A DNA stretch of 11,689 bases. It comes from Actinomycetes bacterium (GTDB lineage Bacteria; Actinomycetota; Acidimicrobiia; Acidimicrobiales; Palsa-688). The notes beneath the pieces are model-generated. The model ran no database searches. It saw only the letters and a list, made by a program, of their open reading frames with translations, and was not told the DNA's origin. Position 1 is the stretch's first letter, and the number at the start of each line of letters is the position of its first letter. The position numbers and the translations under genes are program-made. The stretch is taken from positions 1 through 11,689 of the forward strand of contig JAJZYO010000034.1 in the NCBI GenBank assembly GCA_021798075.1. Reading direction: 5' to 3'. This document shows, piece after piece, positions 1-5,461 of this stretch.

Positions 1-223
1 CCATCAAGGTGCCCTGGTCCACCAGGATCTGGGCCGCCCAGTCGGACGGGTCCAGCGTCTGGACCGCCGGTGCCGCTGCCACTATCGGGACAGTGGGCAC
101 AAAAGACGACACTGCCTTGGTCGACCGGGCACCGTGTTGGCTCGCCCAGCTCGGTGCCGAGGGGACCGCGACCATCCCGATGACTGCCGCGCCCGCGAGC
201 GCCTTAGTTTTTACCCCTTTCAT
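1..223 (-). CDS. Secreted protein of unknown function, N-terminal part only
   Basis: Reading the minus strand from an ATG at 223, the frame stays open for 74 codons to the window edge, so only the N-terminus is present. A GGGAGGG ribosome-binding sequence lies about 10 bases upstream. The product starts MKGVKTKALAGAAVIGMVA, a short basic N-region followed by a hydrophobic stretch, with a plausible signal-peptidase site after PSAPSWA (about residue 27). A low-complexity Ala/Val/Pro/Ser stretch follows (residues 35-55), and the visible part ends around DPSDWAAQILVDQGTLM. There is no lipobox cysteine, so the protein looks released or cell-wall associated rather than lipid-anchored. I do not recognise the family. 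It need not be co-transcribed with the dehydrogenase gene upstream, because 346 bp with possible operators separates them. A sugar-binding protein or a secreted hydrolase would both fit the setting, but neither is shown. Confidence 0.7.
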   Translation of the reverse strand, partial: MKGVKTKALAGAAVIGMVAVPSAPSWASQHGARSTKAVSSFVPTVPIVAAAPAVQTLDPSDWAAQILVDQGTLM

Positions 224-265
224 TTCTTTGTTGCCCTCCCTGAGGCTCTGAGTGTCCCTCGCGTC

Positions 266-295
266 TCTATAAGGCGCAAAGCCGCCGCTTGTGAC
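266..295 (-). promoter_or_regulatory. Possible promoter of the secreted-protein gene
   Basis: On the minus strand, GTCACA (290-295) and TATAGA (266-271) are separated by 18 bases. Each matches the sigma-70 consensus at 4 of 6 positions. The -10 lies about 40 bases upstream of the ATG at 223. The match is modest and the assignment tentative. Confidence 0.3.
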
Positions 296-362
296 GGCGT
301 TGCCTATCAAAACCCCCTCGACATCTCGGTCACGACCGACCGGCCCCCTCTCGAGGGCCCCT

Positions 363-394
363 GGTACGTACCGGGACTGACTGGCACCGTACCA
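363..394. promoter_or_regulatory. Candidate operator pair with GGTAC half-sites
   Basis: GGTACGTACC at 363-372 is a perfect 10-bp palindrome. Ten bases further on, TGGCAC-C-GTACCA at 382-394 is a 13-bp dyad with one mismatch. Both are built from the half-site GGTAC/GTACC that also forms the core of the palindrome at 472-487. Paired dyads of this kind upstream of a sugar gene are typical of repressor sites, but the cognate protein is unknown. Confidence 0.35.
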
Positions 395-471
395 ACCCGG
401 GGGTGGGCTGTCAAGGCGCCCCTCGCACATTCTTGGCGGCCGCATGAGGCGCCAGCGGTGGAGGGCGTGAT

Positions 472-487
472 CTTGTACCGGTACAAG
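472..487. promoter_or_regulatory. Perfect 16-bp palindrome, candidate operator
   Basis: CTTGTACCGGTACAAG is perfectly self-complementary with a central CpG. Even palindromes centred on CG are characteristic of LacI-family operators, although ROK repressors also bind dyads. It lies 83 bases past the dehydrogenase stop codon and about 250 bases upstream of the secreted-protein start. A role as an operator is inferred from symmetry and position only. Confidence 0.4.
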
Positions 488-569
488 GCGGTCGCCGGGC
501 CCGTGCCCATCAGGTGGCAGGACCTCAGGTGGTGGAGGTCGTGCGCGCTCGCTCCGCAGGTGCTCGAGG

Positions 570-2057
570 TCACACCGCCGGCCAGGATGCGACCACGGCG
601 CCGGCGCCCTTACGGCTGAGGGCGTCCAGATCCTCGACGAGGAGCTTGCGGAACCTCGCGTCCTCGGCCAGGGGCTCGGGGAAGACCTCCCTCATTCCGA
701 GCAGGGCCTCCACTACCGAGGCGGCCGTGGACGCGCCCGAGGTGAGGGCGCGCAGCCTCTCTGCCAGGGGATCCTCGAGCGGGAGCGGGGCCCCCTTTTC
801 ACTTTCCCTGACGCTCACGTAGCGCATCCAGCCCGCGACCGCCAGGCAGGCGTGGCGGGGCTCGGCGCCTTCGGCCAAGCGCGCCGCTATGGGCGCGAGA
901 AGACGGTAAGGCAGCTTCTGCGTGCCGTCCATGGCCACCTGGGTGGTCCGGTGACGCAGCACGGGGTTGGCAAAGCGCCCGAGCAACGCCGTTTTGTAAG
1001 CTTCGAGGTCGAAGCCCGCCGGCGGCGAAAGGGTCGGGGTCATGTCTTGGTCCATGAGGGCGCGCACATAAGCCGTGAACCCCGGGGCGGTAACGGCGTG
1101 GGCGATGAGGTCGTGGCCGGCAAGTGCGCCTAGGTAGGCGAGCGCCGAGTGGCTGCCGTTGAGGAGCCGGAGCTTCATCTCCTCATAAGGGGCCACGTCG
1201 CCGACGAGCTCGGCGCCAGCCCGCTCCCAGGCAGGGCGGGGGCCGGCGAAACGGTCCTCCACCACCCACTGGGAGAACGGCTCGGTCACCACTGCCGCCT
1301 GGTCCAGCAAGCCAAGAAGCTCGGCCGCCCTGGCCCTGTCCGCGTCGGTGCTCGCAGGCACGATCCGGTCGACCACTGTGGCCGGGAAGGTCACGTTGGC
1401 CTCGACCCAGTCCTCCACGGCTTTCGCCCGGGCTCCGGGCAAGAGCCGGCAGTAACCCAGCACGAGGCGGCGGAGCGTCGGCCCGTTGCTCGGGAGGTTG
1501 TCGCAGCAGACGACCGTGAGGGGTGGCCCACCCGCGCGCATACGCGCCTCGATGCCGCCCACGAGCTGCCCGAGCACCGTTCCGGGAGGGCGCCCAGCCA
1601 CGTCGGCGCCGACCTCGGGGTCCCCCACATCGAGCTCACCTGTAACGGGGTTATACCGGTAACCCTTCTCCGTAACGGTAAGTGTGACCACGCTGGTCGC
1701 CGGCGCGGCGATCCGCTCGGTGAGCTCGGCTGCCTGCCGGCGGGCGAAGAGCACCTCCCGCACGGCGCCGGCCACGTGCAGCTCGGTTCCCGCCGGCGAG
1801 CTTTCAACGACACTGTAAAGGCAGTCCTGCGGGACGAGGGCCTCGCCTACCGCCTCGCTCCTCTGCGTCACCCCGCAGATCCCCCAGCCGGCCTCCCCTG
1901 CTTCGGCCATGGCCTTCTCGGTGTAGAGCGCCTGGTGCGCCCGGTGGAACGCCCCTATCCCGAGGTGTACGACACCAATGGAAACTTCCCGGGGGTCGAC
2001 CAGCGGGCGCCACCGTTCAGGAAGCGTGGCCAGGTTAGTGAGGTTGAGCCGTTCCAT
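570..2057 (-). CDS. Mannitol dehydrogenase family oxidoreductase (fructuronate reductase-like)
   Basis: This is a 495-residue NAD(P)-dependent polyol/hexuronate oxidoreductase of the long-chain mannitol dehydrogenase family, a usual length for the family. The N-terminal Rossmann region shows GIGAFHRAHQALYTEKA (33-49), followed by TVTEKGYRY (127-135), CCDNLPSNGPTL (184-195) and FPATVVDRIVP (224-234). The catalytic signature KxxxxNxxH is intact as K295, N300 and H303; the catalytic lysine of Pseudomonas fluorescens mannitol 2-dehydrogenase is also K295. The late segment HRTTQVAMDGTQKLPYRLL (368-386) looks to me more like UxuB-type fructuronate reductases than classical mannitol 2-dehydrogenases, so the substrate could be fructuronate, tagaturonate, mannitol or arabitol. 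The frame is open upstream to 2180, overlapping the permease gene, but homology begins just after the ATG at 2057, so that start is preferred. Its ribosome-binding site is weak (GGGAGG about 24 bases upstream). It lies 94 bases downstream of a permease gene on the same strand, suggesting a catabolic partner of that transporter. Confidence 0.88.
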   Translation of the reverse strand: MERLNLTNLATLPERWRPLVDPREVSIGVVHLGIGAFHRAHQALYTEKAMAEAGEAGWGICGVTQRSEAVGEALVPQDCLYSVVESSPAGTELHVAGAVREVLFARRQAAELTERIAAPATSVVTLTVTEKGYRYNPVTGELDVGDPEVGADVAGRPPGTVLGQLVGGIEARMRAGGPPLTVVCCDNLPSNGPTLRRLVLGYCRLLPGARAKAVEDWVEANVTFPATVVDRIVPASTDADRARAAELLGLLDQAAVVTEPFSQWVVEDRFAGPRPAWERAGAELVGDVAPYEEMKLRLLNGSHSALAYLGALAGHDLIAHAVTAPGFTAYVRALMDQDMTPTLSPPAGFDLEAYKTALLGRFANPVLRHRTTQVAMDGTQKLPYRLLAPIAARLAEGAEPRHACLAVAGWMRYVSVRESEKGAPLPLEDPLAERLRALTSGASTAASVVEALLGMREVFPEPLAEDARFRKLLVEDLDALSRKGAGAVVASWPAV

Positions 2058-2088
2058 GGGGCCAGTCTCGCGCGAGGGCAGCCTCCCG

Positions 2089-2107
2089 GGCTCGTAGCTC
2101 CCGAGCC
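2089..2107 (-). other. Intercistronic stem-loop between permease and dehydrogenase genes
   Basis: GGCTCG (2089-2094) and CGAGCC (2102-2107) form a 6-bp stem with a 7-base loop in the 94-base gap after the permease stop. A 10-bp palindrome CTCGCGCGAG (2067-2076) lies closer to the dehydrogenase ATG. There is no T-run, so a strong intrinsic terminator is unlikely; mRNA processing or tuning of translation is possible. Confidence 0.3.
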
Positions 2108-2151
2108 ACCTGCCGCTCGTCCGGAACGGGCCTCGGTACCTCGGCGCAGCG

Positions 2152-3963
2152 CTAGAGCAACGACCCGCTGACCAACCCACGCCGGAAGAACCGCTGCGTG
2201 GCCAGGAACAAAAGCAACGGCACTGCTATGGACAGCAGGTACACGGCGTTGGGGTTGGGGACCTGGCCCTCAGCCACGAGCAGGGGCAGGGTGAAGCTGG
2301 GAACGTTGTTCGGGCTGAGGACGGCCAGGGCGATGGGAACCTCGCCCCAGACCCAGATCACGACGAGCACGCTCAGGGCGACGATGGTGCTAGCCGAGTA
2401 GCGCAGGACCAAGCGTCTCAGGATCCCGACGCCTGAGGCACCGTCGACCCGCATGGCCTCCACCAGGGGCACGGGGACGCCGCCGAAGGCCGGGCGGAGG
2501 AAAAAGACAGCCAGAGGAAGGTTCGAAGTGACATAGAGGGCGAGCATACCCACACGGGTGTTGACCAGGCCCAACCAGACGATCTCTTGGAACTGGGGGT
2601 ATATGAATATGACGCCCGGGATGGCCAGGGTGAAAAGGACGAACATAAAAAGTGCGCCCCGCAGGCGGAACTTTTTGTAGGCGAGGACGTACGCAGCCGG
2701 CACCGCCAGCGCCAGCGTACCGACGACGGTGGCGGCGCTCATCAAAAGCGTGTTCAGCAACCCGGTCCCCACCGCCGGCCAGTTCGTGCCGGCAAACTCC
2801 GAGCGCCCGAGCCAACCCGAGGCCTCGCCGGCGAACGGGAGCAGCACGGCCACCACCGAAACCGCCAGGAACAACCACCGCGCTCGGCGGACGACCGCCC
2901 GGCGCCTCCGGCTCGCGGTACGGCCCGAGCCGGAAGGAGCGCGGACGAAGGCACGGGCTGCGGCCAGTGCCCGCACTGGGTACGAGGCAACGTGGGCCGC
3001 CGCCATCAGGCGGGCTCGCCAGGGCCCGGCGGGCACCAGACCGGGCTCATCCAGGTAGGGATCGGCCAGATAGGGGCGCCGGGGCCCAGCCCGCGGGTGA
3101 GCGAGCGCCCATCCGCCCAACGCCACCGCGATCAGGACGGCTCCCACGAGAGCCCCGAGGGCGCTAGCTTCGCCGAAGTTCTGGAAGCCGAAAGCCAAAA
3201 CGTTGTCGTAGAACCCGACCAGTTCGGTCGCCCCCGGGAAACCGGGGCCGCCATTGGTCAGCAGGGCCACCGAGTAATAGGTCTGTGCCTCGGCGATCAC
3301 ACGGAGCACGATCACGAAGGCGAGCATGGGCCGCACGGAGGGAAGCACGACGTGCCACCAAAACGTGACCCCTCGGGCACCGTCGACCCGGGCGGCTTCG
3401 AAAACGTCTTCCGGGCACCCGCTGAGCGCCCCCAGCAGGAGCAGGTAGCACCACGGCGCCCCTTTCCAGACGCCGAACACGACGATGATGCCGAAGGCCA
3501 AGCGCGGATGGTCCAACCACACCAAAGACCTGCCGGTGCCGAAAACTTGCTGGCTCAACTGGTCGGCCAACCCGTTGACGCCGAAGAGCCCGTTGAAGAA
3601 CGAGCCCGCCACTGCCCAAGGTACGGCCAGGGGAAGAAGGAAGACAACGGCCAGCAGCGCCCGCCCCCGGCTGGCCCGCAAGGTGGCCCAGGCCGCCCCC
3701 AGACCGAGCCCTATTTCTACCGGCACAGTCAGCAGCACGTAGACGACCGTGTGCAAGGCCGACGCGCTGACGTCTATGTCCCTGAAGAGGGCCTTGTAGT
3801 TGCTGAGGCCACCAAAGCCTGCCGGCTTCAGCTGGTACCACTTCGAGAAGCTGCCCCAGAGCTCCTGCCACAGCGGGTAGGCGACGAAAGCGAACAAGAA
3901 CGCGAACGGGAAGGCCGCTACCGCACCGAAGCCGGCACGGCGCAAACACGACCGGAGGCTCAA
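2152..3963 (-). CDS. Fused MalF-MalG type ABC sugar transporter permease
   Basis: One continuous 603-residue frame contains two complete binding-protein-dependent sugar permease domains. The first (about 1-290) is MalF-like: an N-terminal membrane segment at about 11-31, further hydrophobic segments, an ATPase-docking EAA loop from E189 (EAARVDGARG, then a VLPSVRP end at 206-212), and LLTNGGPG (234-241). A linker of about 70 residues rich in Arg, Pro and Ala (291-362) leads to the second, MalG-like domain (about 363-603), with a membrane segment at 363-378 and an EAA loop from E502 (EAMRVDGASG). The second loop lacks the usual Pro near its end. The start is TTG at 3963, with GGAG six bases upstream; no better in-frame ATG or GTG is seen. 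Sugar importers normally encode these halves as two proteins, as the rightward operon here does. No binding protein or ATPase gene is adjacent. The substrate is unknown; the neighbouring dehydrogenase hints at a polyol or uronate-type compound. Confidence 0.88.
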   Translation of the reverse strand: MSLRSCLRRAGFGAVAAFPFAFLFAFVAYPLWQELWGSFSKWYQLKPAGFGGLSNYKALFRDIDVSASALHTVVYVLLTVPVEIGLGLGAAWATLRASRGRALLAVVFLLPLAVPWAVAGSFFNGLFGVNGLADQLSQQVFGTGRSLVWLDHPRLAFGIIVVFGVWKGAPWCYLLLLGALSGCPEDVFEAARVDGARGVTFWWHVVLPSVRPMLAFVIVLRVIAEAQTYYSVALLTNGGPGFPGATELVGFYDNVLAFGFQNFGEASALGALVGAVLIAVALGGWALAHPRAGPRRPYLADPYLDEPGLVPAGPWRARLMAAAHVASYPVRALAAARAFVRAPSGSGRTASRRRRAVVRRARWLFLAVSVVAVLLPFAGEASGWLGRSEFAGTNWPAVGTGLLNTLLMSAATVVGTLALAVPAAYVLAYKKFRLRGALFMFVLFTLAIPGVIFIYPQFQEIVWLGLVNTRVGMLALYVTSNLPLAVFFLRPAFGGVPVPLVEAMRVDGASGVGILRRLVLRYSASTIVALSVLVVIWVWGEVPIALAVLSPNNVPSFTLPLLVAEGQVPNPNAVYLLSIAVPLLLFLATQRFFRRGLVSGSLL

Positions 3964-3980
3964 TTACGCTCCGTCACCTC

Positions 3981-4009
3981 GACCGGCGTCCTACGACGTC
4001 CGGCCGGTC
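3981..4009 (-). other. Intercistronic stem-loop between ROK regulator and permease genes
   Basis: In the 47-base gap after the ROK stop, CGTC/GACG (3987-3990 with 3995-3998, loop CTAC) is stacked inside GACCGG/CCGGTC (3981-3986 with 4004-4009), with a 5-base bulge on one side. There is no following T-run. It could give partial termination or protect mRNA ends, lowering permease output relative to the regulator. Confidence 0.35.
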
Positions 4010-4010
4010 C

Positions 4011-5177
4011 TCAGCTATCTGCCTGCTCCCCGTAGACGAGCGATTGCACGGCGACCGAGGCCGCGCCTCGCGCCCACTCGCTGAAGGCAAAGGGCTCCAC
4101 GTCGAGGTCGAAGGGCGACGCGTTCCAATGCAGGTGGCGCGATATGCCCTCGTCCACCGCCTCGGGTGCCACGTCGTACATGCCCACGCCCTCGCCCGAA
4201 ACCACGATGCGGTCGGGGCCGATCATGTTGGCTATGTTGGCCGCCAGCACCCCGAGAGCGAAACACGCGTCCCTGAACACCCTTACCGCTGCCCGGTTGC
4301 CTTCTCGGGCCTCTTCGAGCGCATCTTCGAAGGTCGCACCCCGGAAGCCGTCGGTGGCCGCCAGTGTCCGGACAATCGAACCCGAGGTCAAATAGGCGCT
4401 CGCGCACCCGCGGTGCCCTTGCCGGCATAAAGGCCCGCCCGGGTTGACCGGGCTGTGGCTCACCAGGCCCGCGTGGCCGTCGTAGCCGGTGACCACGGCA
4501 TTGTTGACGACCAGGCCGCAGCCCACCCCTTTGCCGACAGTCAGCACCGCAAAGCACCGGCTCTGCCTGCCCGCCCCGAACCAGTGCTGGGCGACCGTCA
4601 GTGCCCTCACGTCGTTCACGAGCACGGCCCGGCACCCGGTACGCTGCGCCACCGCCTCCGCCAGGGGCACCTGCGACCAGCCCATGTACGGCGCCTCGCG
4701 CACGACGTGGTCACCCGGCCGGATGCTGGCCGCCAGGCTCACGCCCACGCGCTCCACGCGGCGCGACGGGTCGAGGAACGTGACTGCAACTCCGATCGCT
4801 TCGCCGACGCTGGCCGGGTCGTGACGCTCGAGCTTGCACTCGTACTCCTCGAGGACATGGGCCTGCAGGTCGGTCCGCACGGCGAACAAGTTGTCGGGGT
4901 TGAGCTTCACCCCTATGACCTGAACCCGCCCCGGCGCGACCTCGAGAGGCAGCGCGGGCCGGCCCGTCTCTGCCAGCGGGCGCGCCCCCTGTTCGCTCAG
5001 CAAGCCCTCCGCGACCAGTGGGCGAGTCAACTTCGTGAGGCTCGCCGGCGACAGCGAGAGGCGCCTCGCCAGCTCGGCGCGCGCCAGCGGCCCGTGCAGG
5101 ATCAACTCCGCGACTATCGCCCGCGTTGAAGGCGTCATGCGGCCCCAGGCCACGCTCGGGAGCTCCTGCTTCGCCAT
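4011..5177 (-). CDS. ROK-family transcriptional regulator (NagC/XylR/Mlc type)
   Basis: This 388-residue protein has an N-terminal winged helix-turn-helix (about 18-64; LARAELARRLSLSPASLTKL is the recognition part) followed by a ROK sugar-sensing domain (about 85-380). Typical ROK marks are VGVSLAASIRPG (144-155), VNDVRALTVAQHWFGAG (187-203) and the zinc-site region CRQGHRGC (251-258). The site is atypical. H241, C251 and C258 are kept, but the middle cysteine of the usual CxCGxxGC is Q253, and the usual AGEIGH segment reads AGLVSH. The phosphate-binding DxG(G/T) of ROK kinases is replaced by KLNPDN (91-96). The protein is therefore a regulator, not a kinase. The ATG at 5177 has an AGGAGA site 5 bases upstream. 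It is divergent from the alpha-galactoside operon and upstream of the fused permease gene, so it is a good candidate to control both. The effector is unknown. Confidence 0.92.
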   Translation of the reverse strand: MAKQELPSVAWGRMTPSTRAIVAELILHGPLARAELARRLSLSPASLTKLTRPLVAEGLLSEQGARPLAETGRPALPLEVAPGRVQVIGVKLNPDNLFAVRTDLQAHVLEEYECKLERHDPASVGEAIGVAVTFLDPSRRVERVGVSLAASIRPGDHVVREAPYMGWSQVPLAEAVAQRTGCRAVLVNDVRALTVAQHWFGAGRQSRCFAVLTVGKGVGCGLVVNNAVVTGYDGHAGLVSHSPVNPGGPLCRQGHRGCASAYLTSGSIVRTLAATDGFRGATFEDALEEAREGNRAAVRVFRDACFALGVLAANIANMIGPDRIVVSGEGVGMYDVAPEAVDEGISRHLHWNASPFDLDVEPFAFSEWARGAASVAVQSLVYGEQADS

Positions 5178-5202
5178 CCGGTCTCCTACGTCCTGACATG
5201 AT

Positions 5203-5232
5203 GATATAAGGGACAGCGGTTTACTCTGTCAA
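5203..5232 (-). promoter_or_regulatory. Promoter of the ROK-led leftward gene set
   Basis: On the minus strand, TTGACA (5227-5232) is a perfect -35. Either TTATAT (5204-5209, 17-base spacer) or TATATC (5203-5208, 18-base spacer) can serve as -10. The -10 is about 26 bases upstream of the ROK ATG at 5177, giving a short leader. GACAG (5212-5216) and CTGTC (5226-5230) form a 5-bp dyad inside the promoter. Confidence 0.6.
5219..5232 (-). repeat. Shared 14-bp promoter element, leftward copy
   Basis: On the minus strand this reads TTGACAGAGTAAAC. It matches the plus-strand element at 5347-5360 at 13 of 14 positions, in inverted orientation. This copy covers the -35 and the first part of the spacer of the leftward promoter. 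Probably a regulator-binding site. Confidence 0.45.
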
Positions 5233-5280
5233 TAGAGCATTCGGAGGGCGACCTCGACGGGGCCAACCCAAGGAGGCTTT

Positions 5281-5358
5281 ATGGCTTGTTCACATGCTTT
5301 CCCTCTAATCGCCAACAGCCCCTGGAGCCGCCTTGACACCCCAGGGTTGACCGAGTAA
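5281..5358 (+). CDS. Possible 25-residue small ORF upstream of the rightward operon
   Basis: A near-perfect Shine-Dalgarno AAGGAGG (5270-5276) lies 4 bases before an ATG at 5281. The frame encodes 25 residues (MACSHAFPLIANSPWS, ending LTE) and stops at TAA, 5356-5358. It resembles no family I know. It lies upstream of the best rightward promoter, with its stop codon inside that promoter's -10, so it would need a separate upstream promoter, which I do not see clearly. It may be a leader or small peptide, or a chance arrangement; the spacing from the Shine-Dalgarno is slightly short. Confidence 0.2.
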   Translation: MACSHAFPLIANSPWSRLDTPGLTE

Positions 5359-5361
5359 ACT
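5333..5361 (+). promoter_or_regulatory. Promoter of the alpha-galactoside operon
   Basis: TTGACA (5333-5338) is a perfect -35, followed by exactly 17 bases and TAAACT (5356-5361), which keeps the key -10 positions T1, A2 and T6. The predicted transcript start near 5368 gives a leader of about 94 bases before the first permease gene. The region is overlaid by the shared 14-bp element and a dyad, so repression by steric block is likely. Confidence 0.6.
5347..5360 (+). repeat. Shared 14-bp promoter element, rightward copy
   Basis: TTGACCGAGTAAAC overlaps the spacer and -10 of the rightward promoter and matches the inverted copy at 5219-5232 with one mismatch. The two copies start about 115 bases apart, so one regulator could occupy both promoters, possibly with looping. 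Confidence 0.45.
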
Positions 5362-5377
5362 AACTCGAGCTGGTCAA
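5347..5377. promoter_or_regulatory. Interrupted dyad over the rightward -10 and start site
   Basis: TTGACC (5347-5352) pairs with GGTCAA (5372-5377), and inside it CGAGT (5352-5356) pairs with ACTCG (5363-5367). The two parts abut on the left arm and are separated by AGCT on the right arm. An outer pair, CCTTGAC (5331-5337) with GTCAAGG (5373-5379), spans the whole promoter. The placement fits a repressor operator. Confidence 0.4.
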
Positions 5378-5461
5378 GGTACCGGCTCAGTGCAAGTTGG
5401 ATGAGGCTCACCACCACCCGCAAGGGGCGAGCCCGGACGGGTCGCCGCGAGGAGAGTGAGG

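Larger units (their letters stand above)
224..569. promoter_or_regulatory. Intergenic region with several dyads, upstream of the secreted-protein gene
   Basis: No convincing gene is seen in these 346 bases; the open frames crossing it look like chance products of GC-rich sequence. It holds a clustered series of dyad-symmetric sites: TCGGTC-AC-GACCGA at 326-339, CCCTC-TC-GAGGG at 346-357, GGTACGTACC at 363-372, an imperfect dyad at 382-394 and a perfect 16-bp palindrome at 472-487. This fits an upstream control region for the minus-strand gene that starts at 223. No clear stem-loop with a T-run was found to end transcription of the dehydrogenase gene. Confidence 0.5.

Noticed and set aside
346..357. 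CCCTC-TC-GAGGG as a terminator hairpin after the dehydrogenase gene
   Set aside because: The loop would be only 2 bases and there is no T-run in the right place. It is better seen as one of the DNA dyads.
1149..2171. Long plus-strand open frame of 340 codons
   Set aside because: It lies antisense to the dehydrogenase gene, whose catalytic motifs are clear. The translation is His/Arg/Pro-rich with no family resemblance, as expected for a GC-rich shadow.
2152..2180. Upstream start at 2180 for the dehydrogenase, overlapping the permease gene
   Set aside because: The extra 41 residues show no conservation-like features, and the Rossmann region is correctly placed from the ATG at 2057. The resulting residue numbering matches known family catalytic positions.
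2587..4035. Long plus-strand open frame of 482 codons
   Set aside because: It is antisense to the fused permease gene and has a charged, Gln/Arg/Pro-rich composition without domains.
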